Assembly (NCBI RefSeq): GCF_021484805.1
Contig: NZ_CP090557.1
Coordinates: forward strand, 3,670,001-3,734,000
Reading direction: 5' to 3'
Length of the DNA: 64,000 nt
Source of the DNA: Tellurirhabdus bombi
GTDB taxonomy: Bacteria > Bacteroidota > Bacteroidia > Cytophagales > Spirosomataceae
A program made the position numbers and the translations under genes. The notes below the pieces were generated by a model. It was given only the letters and a program-made list of their open reading frames with translations. It was not told the origin of the DNA and made no database searches. This document shows, in pieces, positions 1 through 9,445 of this stretch (position 1 is the stretch's first letter; each line of letters begins with the position of its first letter).

Positions 1-659
1 ATGTCGTGCGCCACCCAGTCGTCGCGGTCTACGTAGTGCGAATCGTTGGACGCAATGATTTTCAGGTTGTGCTTGCGCGCCAGCTTCACCAGCGACTGAT
101 TGACCTTAATCTGGTCGGGAATCTCGTGGCGTTGCAGTTCCACGTAATAATCCTCCCCGAAGCGATCTACCCACCATTTCAGTTCCTGCTCACCCGCTTC
201 TTCGCCTTTTTTAAGGATCGTTTTCGGAACAATGGCCCCAATGCAACAGGTTGTCGCAATGAGTCCTTCCTTATATTTCTCAATCAGTGCTTTAGTAATA
301 CGGGGATACTTGCCATACAGGCCTTCCATGTAGCCCAGCGAGCAAAGCTTCGACAGGTTTTTATACCCTGTCGCGTTCTTCGCCAACAGCAACTGGTGAT
401 AGCGAACGTCTTTTTGTTCTTTGGTGAATTGTTTCTTATGATGGTCCTCAACGACGTAAAACTCACAGCCCACAATGGGTTTGATTCCCTGCTTGGCCGC
501 TTCGGATACAAACTCAAAAACGCCGAACATATTGCCATGATCCGTGATGGCAACGGCGGGCATATTATCAGATTTCGCTTTCTTAATCAGCTTCTTAATT
601 TCAGCCTGACCATCGAGCAGCGAATATTGGGTGTGGCAGTGGAGGTGAGAGAATTGCAT
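1..659 (-). CDS. dnaE: DNA polymerase III alpha subunit, N-terminal part (runs off left edge)
   Basis: The gene reads leftward and is cut by the window edge, leaving about 219 N-terminal residues. The protein opens with MQFSHLHCHTQYSLLDGQ, the start of the PHP domain of bacterial replicative polymerases. It continues with VAITDHGNMFG (about residue 37), VGCEFYV and the IASNDSHYV segment, which supply the usual metal-binding His/Asp residues of the PHP domain. The role is chromosomal DNA synthesis in the replisome. The ATG at 657-659 sits directly before the conserved motif, so the start is secure. The palm and fingers domains lie outside the window, so DnaE1 is assumed from the N-terminus alone. 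Confidence 0.93.
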   Translation of the reverse strand, partial: MQFSHLHCHTQYSLLDGQAEIKKLIKKAKSDNMPAVAITDHGNMFGVFEFVSEAAKQGIKPIVGCEFYVVEDHHKKQFTKEQKDVRYHQLLLAKNATGYKNLSKLCSLGYMEGLYGKYPRITKALIEKYKEGLIATTCCIGAIVPKTILKKGEEAGEQELKWWVDRFGEDYYVELQRHEIPDQIKVNQSLVKLARKHNLKIIASNDSHYVDRDDWVAHD

Positions 660-746
660 TATCTACACTAAATTTCTAGGAGAGTTCCTTTGTAAAAATA
701 GGCAGATAAGGCGAGAACCAAGCTAAAAAAAGCATTAAAAAAGCAA

Positions 747-1505
747 CTAGCTCATCTCCAGAACGATCTCCTGAATAATCTCGTCGGCATTATTTTTAAA
801 GCCACCCCGTAAGAAGCGCAGCCGATTGGGGTGGCACATTTGGTAGGTTGGGACGGGCAATTTTGGACTCTCCAACCGGAATAAACGTTTGGCTATGATT
901 TCGCTCCGCCGACCATTTCCATCTTTCCAGAAACCAAATTGCTCGTTCAAATGCCAGCAGTAGTTTGGATCAGTAGTTAAAATAATGACCATGTCTGGTT
1001 GTATGACCTCTATTTCCTGACAAAGAAGCGCTAGGAACGCTTGCATCGTATTATCGTATAACTTACCGCTTGGGCGACCTTTATTCACATCGATTTTTGA
1101 CAAATTGGTGCGAAGCGTTGCCTTTAGAAAATTCTCGACGCCATATGCTTGGCTCAACATTTCCATGAATCGCCAGTAGGGTGACTTGCGCCCAGCGTAC
1201 TGCGCGTGTTCCTGTTCGGTAAAGTTTGTATACGCTTCCGTCAAACGCCTGTACGTTTCTTCTGCCGCCTCATCAGTCCGGAACGGTGCCCATCCATACG
1301 TTTCCATTCCCACGAACAGCAGTTTTTTTGGCGCTTGAACATACTCAGGATACACATGCATCATGAACGGTCCATGAATATGCTCAATCGTTGGACTATT
1401 ATTCGTTATTAACCGCTGAATTTCTGGAAGTTGGCTAGAATACAAGGCACGAAGGCGCTGATTGAGCGTCTGGGAATCAACAGGTTTTGAAGCGGGAGTC
1501 TGCAT
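747..1505 (-). CDS. Hypothetical protein, possible uracil-DNA-glycosylase-like fold
   Basis: A 252-residue soluble protein without signal peptide or membrane segment. It has a segment KLLFVGMETYGW at about residues 62-73 and HPNRLRFLRGGF near residue 224. These resemble the N-terminal VGxxPG/G-type loop and the C-terminal H-P-(N/S) loop of the uracil-DNA glycosylase superfamily, with a strand-like DMVIILTTDPNY between them. This is resemblance of motif order, not a firm assignment, and catalysis is not implied. It lies 87 bp upstream of dnaE on the same strand and could share its transcript, but no functional link is shown. Treat as conserved hypothetical. Confidence 0.7.
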   Translation of the reverse strand: MQTPASKPVDSQTLNQRLRALYSSQLPEIQRLITNNSPTIEHIHGPFMMHVYPEYVQAPKKLLFVGMETYGWAPFRTDEAAEETYRRLTEAYTNFTEQEHAQYAGRKSPYWRFMEMLSQAYGVENFLKATLRTNLSKIDVNKGRPSGKLYDNTMQAFLALLCQEIEVIQPDMVIILTTDPNYCWHLNEQFGFWKDGNGRRSEIIAKRLFRLESPKLPVPTYQMCHPNRLRFLRGGFKNNADEIIQEIVLEMS

Positions 1506-1551
1506 TTTACGCTCTAAACGATTAAAAAGCTATTCAACTCTTTAAGTAAAT

Positions 1552-2376
1552 TCATTGCCTGCGCTTACGCTCCCGTTTTACCCAGTCCTGCTGGAACACT
1601 ACTTCGACGGGATCGCTCTCCAGCACCGGATAACTAACCTGTAAATAGGCCGCTTCCTTCTTCAGGGGCAGATAAACGAGTCCCCGCGCCGACTCCCCTG
1701 CGGGAACGGTTGTCCGCTTGAGCGCCAGCTCTTTCCAGCGGTATCTTTCGTAATCGTAGCGCTCCATTCGGTCGGCAAAAGTACCGTGGTCAATCATGCG
1801 CTTGGCCTGAATCGCCGTGTAGATGTTGTTATGCGTCACCCGATTGTTTACCCACCGCTCCGCCGATTTACGAGTCTGGCCAGAGCTGGACGAAGCCACG
1901 TCACTCGCGATAGCCGCCACCATCAGCACGGTATTAATCACTTTGGCTCGCTTTATTCTTTTTTCTTCCCGAATCTGGTTCGCAGCTACGCGGTCGGCCT
2001 CCTTGGTCGGATCGGCGGCCGCATAAACGACATAGCCATTATACTGATTTCGTAATGTATCTTTTGCCTTATCTAAAGCGGCGTATTGAAAATCAGCCGG
2101 ATTGATTTCTAAAGCACGATCGGTATTATTCTTAATTTCGATATCCAGCGCAACGTACTGCATGTCCAAACGCTCATACGAAGCAACCACGGTAATTCCG
2201 CTTTTCTCGTCTTTTGTTACCGGACGGCCTTCTATCCAAGCTACATCCCCCGAAACCGGTTTGACTTGGTAGACTCTCGGAGCACAGCTAGCCAGCAGTC
2301 CCAGCCCAACCGCCATCAGAGCTACTTTTTTTGACGCATCACGAAGAGAAGTAAACAGTTTCATAGTTGTTCGCAT
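1552..2376 (-). CDS. Hypothetical lipoprotein
   Basis: 274 residues. The N-terminus is basic, followed by a hydrophobic stretch and the lipobox LLASC at about residues 27-31, so the mature protein should start at that Cys and be membrane anchored. The following APRVYQVKPVSG and the long basic, mixed alpha/beta body match no family I recognise. The C-terminus is very basic (WVKRERKRRQ). Either of two in-frame ATGs could be used (2376 or 2364); the second gives a more usual signal peptide length. Its neighbours (Nramp transporter and UDG-like gene, same strand) do not suggest a role. Confidence 0.75.
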   Translation of the reverse strand: MRTTMKLFTSLRDASKKVALMAVGLGLLASCAPRVYQVKPVSGDVAWIEGRPVTKDEKSGITVVASYERLDMQYVALDIEIKNNTDRALEINPADFQYAALDKAKDTLRNQYNGYVVYAAADPTKEADRVAANQIREEKRIKRAKVINTVLMVAAIASDVASSSSGQTRKSAERWVNNRVTHNNIYTAIQAKRMIDHGTFADRMERYDYERYRWKELALKRTTVPAGESARGLVYLPLKKEAAYLQVSYPVLESDPVEVVFQQDWVKRERKRRQ

Positions 2377-2420
2377 TTGTCATGGTTAATTACTTGGGTT
2401 AACCCGTATATAACAGCGCC

Positions 2421-3710
2421 TTAGCGTACCCGAACAAGGCGCGCTACCAGCCAGCCTACAATAAGTAAAGTAACAATCATCGGCACGTAAACCTCCCAAT
2501 AGATTGATCCTTTTTGGCCCGAAACCGTTGTAAGCAGCACCAGCATTACATTGCGCAAACCTAGAAAAGTGGTAGCTCCAATGATCGAGATCATGGCTAG
2601 ATTCTGCAAAACGCTATTGCAATACTTTTCGGGAAGCAAGCTGCGATTATTTACCGCCAAAAACAAAAATACCGTGACGAACGGAAGCAAGACTCCGTTG
2701 ATGGCCTGCACCGCAACAATAACCGGAATTGGCTCAGCCTCAGCTAATCCAAACAACATGCCGGTGGCCAGAACAGACAACCACACGGCGCGGTAAGCCA
2801 CCGAGTTAGTTTTCCAGCCCAGCAAACTGCGGGCCGTTACCGAGGCCGCCAGTGGTGCCGTTAGGGACGAGGCAAATCCGGCGGCAAAAAGACCAAACGC
2901 AAAAAGCCCTTTTCCCCAAGGGCCCACGCGACCACTCAGCACGGCAGCCATTTTTTCGTAACTGAAATCCCCGACAATCAATAGGCCCGAGAGTAATAAC
3001 GCCACGGAGATAATTCCCCCAATGATGACGGCCAGCCAAATGCCCAGCCGCATTTCCGTCAACGACTGGCCTTGCCCAATTCCCGAACCCAGGAAAAGAT
3101 TGTACGGGACAATGGTTGTTCCAATTAACCCATTAATTAGTACGAGCGAACCGACAGGAAAGAGCGGTTTTACCAGTGCCACGCTTACGTCCACGGGTGA
3201 TACGGGCGCATCCACGGCCACGTACACGAAAGCTACGCCCATCGCCAATACAATAATTCCCAAGAAATTAGCTAGCTGTGAAGTCGTTCCGCCCCAGAGT
3301 AAGGCGACGCAGGCCAGCCCCACCGCTACCGTTAGCCAGGTGGTCGACCAGCCAGTGAGTAAGGAAAGTCCGGCTACGGCTCCCAGAATGTTACCGGCCT
3401 GGTAGGCCGCACAACCCAATGTCACCGCTCCAAACAAAATCGGTAACACCAGGCGGCTGCGAGTGGCAAACATGCGGGTAATGACCTCGCCCAGGTGCAA
3501 GCCCGAAGCAATGGTGATGCGTGCGGCCGGTTCCTGCAACCAGATGGTGCCGAGCGTAGCAAAGGTTAGGGACCAGAGCAAATCCAGGCCGTATTTGGAG
3601 CCCGCAATGGCGCAGGTGGTTACGGAACCAGGGCCAATAAACGCCGCTGATATAATGGACCAGAATAAGACACTACTTAGGCCAGAACGTAGAGTAATCG
3701 ATTTAGGCAC
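2421..3710 (-). CDS. Nramp-family transporter, divergent metal-site subtype
   Basis: 429 residues with about eleven hydrophobic segments. The fold is recognisable from the TM1 region (FIGPGSVTTC, about residues 24-33), the following AGSKYGLDLLW and the TM6 region TTIVPYNLFLGSG (VPYN near residue 202). Canonical Nramp Mn2+/Fe2+ carriers have D-P-G-N in TM1 and M-P-H in TM6. Here the metal-ligand Asp and Asn are Gly and Ser, and the Met and His are Val and Tyr. Substrate is therefore uncertain. The start is a GTG, because an in-frame stop lies shortly upstream and no ATG precedes TM1. Inner-membrane location is expected. Confidence 0.88.
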   Translation of the reverse strand: MPKSITLRSGLSSVLFWSIISAAFIGPGSVTTCAIAGSKYGLDLLWSLTFATLGTIWLQEPAARITIASGLHLGEVITRMFATRSRLVLPILFGAVTLGCAAYQAGNILGAVAGLSLLTGWSTTWLTVAVGLACVALLWGGTTSQLANFLGIIVLAMGVAFVYVAVDAPVSPVDVSVALVKPLFPVGSLVLINGLIGTTIVPYNLFLGSGIGQGQSLTEMRLGIWLAVIIGGIISVALLLSGLLIVGDFSYEKMAAVLSGRVGPWGKGLFAFGLFAAGFASSLTAPLAASVTARSLLGWKTNSVAYRAVWLSVLATGMLFGLAEAEPIPVIVAVQAINGVLLPFVTVFLFLAVNNRSLLPEKYCNSVLQNLAMISIIGATTFLGLRNVMLVLLTTVSGQKGSIYWEVYVPMIVTLLIVGWLVARLVRVR

Positions 3711-3838
3711 AGTCGTTACGGTTCGATGAAGTTAGGAGTCCCGTAATAATAACGCATAATTTTCAACAACTAAACCGAACCGCCTTTCTATCTCTTTTTT
3801 TCTACTTCTTTTCTAAAATCACTCTCAGAAAAGCGACT

Positions 3839-6800
3839 TTATTGCCCGAAACCACCACCACCGGGTGTTTCGATTTTTATCCGCTCTCCCGCTTGTAACG
3901 GTCGGGTAAAAATACCGGCTAAGCGTTCTTCCTGCCCATCGACGTGAATTAGCGTTTGCTGACCGATCAGGCCCGCCCCGCCCCCATTCAGGCCATACGG
4001 CGCGATAGACCGATGCTGACTCAGCAACGTAACCTGCACGGGTTCCAGAAATTCAACCTCCCGCACAATACCATCGCCCCCACGCCACTGGCCGTTGCCG
4101 CCAGAATTTTCGCGGATGGCAAATCGGTGCAAACGAACCGGATACCGCCGCTCAAACTCTTCGGGATCGGTCATTTTGGTATTGGTCATGTGCTGGTGCA
4201 CCGCCGACCGCCCGACGGCCCCCTCTACCGCGCCGGTTCCGCCGCCAATGGTTTCGTAATACCCGAATCGGCTGTTTCCAAACAGGAAATTATTCATTGT
4301 TCCCTGGCTACAGGCCGCCAGTCCCAACGCCTTGAGCAGCGTATCGACCAGCCGCTGGCTTACCTCCGTATTGCCGCCCACCACCGCCGGGCATTCCATC
4401 GGATCATCCGAAAAAAGAGGATTCAGGAACGACGAAGGCGGCAAAATCAAGTCAACTGGTGTCAGTAATCCTTCATTCAGAGGGATTTCGGCATTGCGCT
4501 CATCTAAACTTAATCCGCACCACAGTCGCAGCACATAAAGCAGGGCACTGTTTAATATGGCTTGATTGGCGTTCAGGTTGTGGGGATGCGTGGGCGACGT
4601 GCCACTGAAGTCCACCCGAATGCGCTGCGCTTCAATCCTGATCTGAACGCGAATCAAATGTCCATCGTCCAGGGCTTCTTCTGCCGAGAACTGTTGGCCT
4701 TCCAGCGGCTTTAGCACGCTTTGCAACGCCTGCATAGCCGTCTGCTTGATGCGTTGCATAAAATGCCGGACATTCCCCAAACCGTGTTGTTTCACCAAAT
4801 TCTGCAAGGCCATTTCGCCTGCCCGAAGCGATGCCAGAGCGGCTTCTATATCAGCCCGATTTTCCGCCAGCGCCCGACTTGGATACGGCGCTTCCGTAAA
4901 GCGCTTTTCTAGATTCTCCCACAAAAAGACACCTTCCTTAACCACATACTGCGGCTCCAAGACGACACCTTCTTCCACCAGCCGACGCGCATCGGGCGGC
5001 ATGGAGCCCGGTACCTTTCCACCAATTTCAGCATGGTGCGCCCGGTTGATAACGTAGCCAATCAGTTCGTCCTGATCGGTAAAAACACCGCTCAACAACG
5101 TCACATCGGGCAGGTGCGAACCGCCGTATTTGGGATGATTGGTAATAATGACATCGCCGGGACGGAGCGGTAATTTTTCCAACACCAGCCTCGCACAGAC
5201 GCCTAAACTTCCCAGGTGCACCGGGATGTGCGGCGCATTGACCAGCAATTCGGCATCTGCATCCAGCAAAGCGCACGAGAAATCAAGGCGCTCTTTCACG
5301 TTCACTGAAAAGGCCGTTCGCTGCAATTGCGCGCCCATCTCTTCGGCAATCGCCGCAAAACGGCGGGTGAACAGTTCTGTCTGGACAACTTCTGAATCTA
5401 TGGTCGGTGCCGTTTCTTTGACAGTTTGGCCAGACGATTCATAATGAGCCAGCGCATTTCGGTCGCGACCGATTGTCAGGCTCCAATGAGGTTCCAGGAA
5501 TACCGAAGACGTATTATTCAACAGCAAGGCTGGGCCAGCGAACGTATCGCCTTCCTGCAATCGCGTCCAGTCATACACCGGATAGTTTCCTTCCTGAAAA
5601 TGGGGCTCAACTTGTCGCGCAGTGGATCGGTTATTTTCCGGCTTAGCTTCCGAAGCAGTTGTACTGACTACTACCCGTACGCTTTCCACCTCAATGGCAC
5701 GATCGGCGGGGTAATGGCCGTATAATTGTTGGTAACGAACCCAAAAATCAGCTTCCAGTTGTTGACTAAAAGGCACCTCCACACTCGATTCCTGCCCCTG
5801 CAAACGCAGATAAAGGAGCAAAGCAGTTGCCTCGGTTTGGGGTTCCGCCCCTGCTTCCTGCCTCAATTCGTCCGTTGCCTGATCGATAAGTTCCTGTAAC
5901 GTCTCCTGAGCCAACGGTTCAAAAGCCGTTAGGGGCTGCAAAACCGTGCGGGTTGCCATCCGTTCCAGCCGGGCGTGCCCAATGCCATAGGCGCTCAACA
6001 AGCCCCCATCAAACGGAAAAATCAAGCTCGATATTCCCAATAATTGCGCAACGGAGCAACCGTGCAGCCCACCGGCACCGCCAAAAACCAGCAGGGAATA
6101 ATCTTTCGGATCAAAACCCCTAGCTACCGAAATTTTACGAATGGCTCCCGCCATCGCTTCGTCGGCAATTCGCTCGAAACCACGGAGTAACTGTGCTATA
6201 TCTGGCGAGGTCTGCGTAGCCGCTTCGATCTGATTTACAATCTTTTCCAAAGCCACTTGCGCTTTTTCGGGAAATACGGGGATGTTAAACTGCGCGGCGT
6301 GCAATTTGCCTAGGAGTAAATTCACATCCGTGATGGTTAATGGGCCATTGGCCCCGTAGCAGGCGGGACCAGGCGAAGCCCCAGCACTCTGCGGACCAAC
6401 GCGCAACTGCACCCCATCGAACCAGCAAACCGAGCCGCCACCCGCCGCCACCGTCTCGATGGACAACGAAGGTAACTGCAATTCGAACGGACCTATTTTA
6501 GTTGTAAATCGGTAATCGACCTGCCCATCGTACCGGGCCGAATCGGTACTGGTGCCGCCCATGTCCAGCGTCAGAATGCGCCCGGGAAGCGCAGGTTCAG
6601 CGCCATCCGCAACGCTTTTACCAACCCCCTCGGCTACCGCCGCGGAGCCAATAACGCCCCCCGCCGGTCCACTCAGCAGGCTATCTTTCGGGCGAAATAA
6701 ATCGGCTTTCACTAGACCACCGGCACTAGTCATGACCCGCACTGTCGCGTCAGTCCCTAATTGATCAATCAGATTGCTGAGGTAAGCCCTCAGCACTGGC

Positions 6801-7612
6801 GTTAGGTAGGCATCAATCACCGTGGTTTGCGTGCGGGGCAGGTAATGCGGCAACGGCGAGAGTTCCGAACCGGTCGATACCACCAAACCCGCTTCCCGCA
6901 AGGTTTGGCTCAATGCCTTTTCGTGGGTCGGATTTTTGTACGCATTCATTAGCGAAATCGCCACCGCATGGGGCTCGGATTCCAGCAAACGCTGCTTTAG
7001 CTTGTCCATCGTTTCGGGCGTCAGGACGGTCAGCACCTCGCCTTTCGCTCCGATTCGCTCCTCCACTTCCAGCACTTCATCATACAGCACCTCTGCCGCC
7101 GGAATAGCCAGTTGAAACAGATTGGGGCGTTGTTGCGTGCCAATGGTCAGTAGATCCTTGAATCCTTTCGTCACCAGCAGCGCCACACGGGCGCCTTTGC
7201 GTTCCAGCAGGGCGTTTGTTCCCCGCGTTGTTCCCAGCCGCAATTCCAGAGGCGGAAAAGCTTGGTGCAGAGGCGTCTGCGTTAGCAATCGGGTGGCCAG
7301 CACGGGAGCCTCTTCGCCGGTTGAGAGTTCAATCGTGACCGGCAAAGGGGATTCTAAGGTACGGTCTAACATTAAAGTCCCTTCTTTCGATAGTGACACC
7401 ACCGTTGCTGTTTCGCCCGTCTCGACAATGCGAAGCCCATACCCGTCGAAAATGGGAGCCGTTAGCCAGGGAGCTATTACCCGAAAATCGTCCGTCAGAC
7501 GGCCCCGCAAAAAACTACTGCTTAAAACTTTGGTTCGGTAAAGGTGTCCGGCAGGGTCCTTCGCCATGCCGTCGGTAAACGTACCGCCCGTGTCAATCCA
7601 GATTTGCCACAT
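3839..7612 (-). CDS. 5-oxoprolinase / hydantoinase A-B fusion
   Basis: About 1257 residues. The N-terminal half is hydantoinase A/oxoprolinase-like: WIDTGGTFTDG at the start, GTTRGTNALLERKG, the ILTLDMGGTSTDSARY ATP-site segment and VFGGAGGLHGC. The C-terminal half is hydantoinase B-like, from about residue 740: ERLDFSCALLDADAEL, NHPKYGGSHLPDVTLL and the Gly-rich end TPGGGGFGQ. One polypeptide carrying both halves is the layout of ATP-dependent 5-oxoprolinase, which opens 5-oxo-L-proline to glutamate. Substrate could instead be a related cyclic amide. I chose the ATG at 7612 since the conserved motif begins three residues later. A longer reading would add seven residues. Confidence 0.9.
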   Translation of the reverse strand: MWQIWIDTGGTFTDGMAKDPAGHLYRTKVLSSSFLRGRLTDDFRVIAPWLTAPIFDGYGLRIVETGETATVVSLSKEGTLMLDRTLESPLPVTIELSTGEEAPVLATRLLTQTPLHQAFPPLELRLGTTRGTNALLERKGARVALLVTKGFKDLLTIGTQQRPNLFQLAIPAAEVLYDEVLEVEERIGAKGEVLTVLTPETMDKLKQRLLESEPHAVAISLMNAYKNPTHEKALSQTLREAGLVVSTGSELSPLPHYLPRTQTTVIDAYLTPVLRAYLSNLIDQLGTDATVRVMTSAGGLVKADLFRPKDSLLSGPAGGVIGSAAVAEGVGKSVADGAEPALPGRILTLDMGGTSTDSARYDGQVDYRFTTKIGPFELQLPSLSIETVAAGGGSVCWFDGVQLRVGPQSAGASPGPACYGANGPLTITDVNLLLGKLHAAQFNIPVFPEKAQVALEKIVNQIEAATQTSPDIAQLLRGFERIADEAMAGAIRKISVARGFDPKDYSLLVFGGAGGLHGCSVAQLLGISSLIFPFDGGLLSAYGIGHARLERMATRTVLQPLTAFEPLAQETLQELIDQATDELRQEAGAEPQTEATALLLYLRLQGQESSVEVPFSQQLEADFWVRYQQLYGHYPADRAIEVESVRVVVSTTASEAKPENNRSTARQVEPHFQEGNYPVYDWTRLQEGDTFAGPALLLNNTSSVFLEPHWSLTIGRDRNALAHYESSGQTVKETAPTIDSEVVQTELFTRRFAAIAEEMGAQLQRTAFSVNVKERLDFSCALLDADAELLVNAPHIPVHLGSLGVCARLVLEKLPLRPGDVIITNHPKYGGSHLPDVTLLSGVFTDQDELIGYVINRAHHAEIGGKVPGSMPPDARRLVEEGVVLEPQYVVKEGVFLWENLEKRFTEAPYPSRALAENRADIEAALASLRAGEMALQNLVKQHGLGNVRHFMQRIKQTAMQALQSVLKPLEGQQFSAEEALDDGHLIRVQIRIEAQRIRVDFSGTSPTHPHNLNANQAILNSALLYVLRLWCGLSLDERNAEIPLNEGLLTPVDLILPPSSFLNPLFSDDPMECPAVVGGNTEVSQRLVDTLLKALGLAACSQGTMNNFLFGNSRFGYYETIGGGTGAVEGAVGRSAVHQHMTNTKMTDPEEFERRYPVRLHRFAIRENSGGNGQWRGGDGIVREVEFLEPVQVTLLSQHRSIAPYGLNGGGAGLIGQQTLIHVDGQEERLAGIFTRPLQAGERIKIETPGGGGFGQ

Positions 7613-7652
7613 GCTTTTAGTCGGACAAAACAAGTCTGTTTTCAGTATTCTG

Positions 7653-9305
7653 TTATTTACGCCCTAAACTCTTTTCCCGAATGGCCTTAAATTCAGAACC
7701 GGTTTTCCAGTTGGGGTAGCTGGTTTCGTTGCTCAGCCGATTGCCCACGGCAAACAAAAGGTTCAGGTCTTCGATAACGCCCGACAAATCCCAGGAGGCA
7801 GAATATTCGTCCGATGGCGCGTGGTAGTGATTCAGATTATAGGCTTCCAACTGCGATTTCCCCCATTTTTCGCCGTGCTCACGCGAGTCGATCCCCGTTG
7901 AAATATACAGCGAAGGCACGCCGACTTTGGCAAAATTGAAATGATCGGAACGGTAATAAGACCCACCCGATGGGTTCAGTTCGGCCCGGGTGTAACGCCC
8001 CTGTTTTTTGGCCACGGCTTCAATGTATTCGTCCAGTTCCGACTGGCCCTTACCCACAATCACCACGTCTTTTGTCCGGCCCAGCGGATGGAGGGCGTCG
8101 ATGTTGATGGTTGCCACGGTTTTGGTCAGCGGAAAAACGGGATGGGTCGCGTAATATTCCGATCCCAGCAAGCCTTGCTCTTCCGCCGTCACGGCTAGAA
8201 ACACCAGCGAGCGGGACGGTTTCTTTCCTTTCGTAAACGCCTCGGCCAGTTCCAGCAGCGAGGCCGTTCCGGTGGCGTTGTCTACGGCTCCGTTGAAAAT
8301 AGAGTCGCCTTTTACGGGTTCGCCCTTGCCCAGATGGTCCCAGTGAGCCGTGTAGATGACGTACTCATTTTTACGGTCGGTGCCGGGGAGTAATGCCATT
8401 ACGTTATGAGATACCGATTTTTTAGTTTCTGTATTGATAGTCAGTGAAGCCGTTATTCCCAGTTTTACGGGTTTAAACCCTTTTTTACCCGCCTCGCGAA
8501 ACAGCTCGGGTGAAACGCCCGCCAATTGAAACAGTTTTTTGGCGGAATCCTGCGTTAGCCACCCTTCTACTTTGGCGCGTGACTGGTTGTTATCGGCAGT
8601 CTGTAGGTAGAGTTTGGATTTGGCGAAGCTTCCCCGCACCACGGCCCAGCCGTAGCTCGCCGCCCGCGATTCGTGGACGATCAAAACGCCAGCGGCCCCC
8701 TGCCGGGCGGCCTCTTCGTACTTATACGTCCACCGTCCGTAGTAAGTCATGTTGGTGCCCTTGAACAGGGTGCTATCGACCAAGCCCGGATCGTTGACCA
8801 TCACCACTACGGTTTTACCTTTTACGTCCAGACCCGCGTAATCATTCCAGCCGTATTCGGGGGCGACAATGCCATAGCCGACAAAAATCACCTCCGAATT
8901 GTCGACTTTCACCTGGCTCTGTACGTGCGGCGTTGTCGCCACAAAATCGTCCAGGGAGGTGAGCGAGAGGCTGCCGTTCTTCCCTTTCAGCACCATCGGT
9001 CCGGCTGGTTTCGAAGCGATATTGACCATCGGAACATCCTGAAAATAGCTTTTCCCGTTGCCCGGCTGCAAGCCTAGCTTACTAAATTCCGTTTTTAAGT
9101 ACTGAATGGTTTTTTCCTCGCCAGCCGTGAAGGGACGGCGGCCTTCAAACGCATCCGAAGCCAACGTCTGAACGTGCCGGGTGAGTGCCTTGCCGTTTAT
9201 GACCAGACTATCGGGTGCCGCAAATCGGTTGGTTTGGGGGGTATGAGCATTCAGAAAAAAGAATCCACTCAGGGCGAGACCTACATAAGGAATTAGTTTA
9301 CGCAT
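7653..9305 (-). CDS. Secreted M28-family metallopeptidase with PA insert
   Basis: 550 residues with a signal peptide (MRKLIPYVGLALSGFFFLNA). A protease-associated segment lies at about residues 120-270. The M28 zinc site follows: YTAHWDHLG (His, Asp), GAVDNATGTASLLELA (bridging Asp), AVTAEEQGLLGSEY (catalytic Glu and ligand Glu), INIDAL (Asp) and YYRSDHFNFAKVGVPSLY (His). All expected ligands are present, so it should be an active aminopeptidase in the periplasm or outside. The start at 9305 is supported by a -7 box at 9348-9355 that lies over the alternative upstream start at 9350. Confidence 0.92.
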   Translation of the reverse strand: MRKLIPYVGLALSGFFFLNAHTPQTNRFAAPDSLVINGKALTRHVQTLASDAFEGRRPFTAGEEKTIQYLKTEFSKLGLQPGNGKSYFQDVPMVNIASKPAGPMVLKGKNGSLSLTSLDDFVATTPHVQSQVKVDNSEVIFVGYGIVAPEYGWNDYAGLDVKGKTVVVMVNDPGLVDSTLFKGTNMTYYGRWTYKYEEAARQGAAGVLIVHESRAASYGWAVVRGSFAKSKLYLQTADNNQSRAKVEGWLTQDSAKKLFQLAGVSPELFREAGKKGFKPVKLGITASLTINTETKKSVSHNVMALLPGTDRKNEYVIYTAHWDHLGKGEPVKGDSIFNGAVDNATGTASLLELAEAFTKGKKPSRSLVFLAVTAEEQGLLGSEYYATHPVFPLTKTVATINIDALHPLGRTKDVVIVGKGQSELDEYIEAVAKKQGRYTRAELNPSGGSYYRSDHFNFAKVGVPSLYISTGIDSREHGEKWGKSQLEAYNLNHYHAPSDEYSASWDLSGVIEDLNLLFAVGNRLSNETSYPNWKTGSEFKAIREKSLGRK

Positions 9306-9347
9306 GGCGTACAGGAAAGTGACGATGTGTGAAGTGATAATTAGTTT

Positions 9348-9381
9348 CAAAGTTATCCAGAAATGGCGAAGTTTGCAGCAA
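9348..9381 (-). promoter_or_regulatory. Promoter of the M28 peptidase gene
   Basis: On the minus strand a -33 TTG (9379-9381) is followed after 23 bases by TAACTTTG (9348-9355), fitting the Bacteroidota TTG/TAnnTTTG pattern. The leader to the ATG at 9305 would be about 35-40 nt. Confidence 0.55.
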
Positions 9382-9445
9382 GGACGGGCTTAACGTTTGA
9401 CCAGACACTGGTCGCTTCGTTACGCCGTAAACAAGAAACCAAAAA

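Noticed and set aside
6-671. Long rightward open frame opposite dnaE
   Set aside because: The minus strand encodes the PHP domain with all motifs; the plus frame is a shadow without recognisable features.
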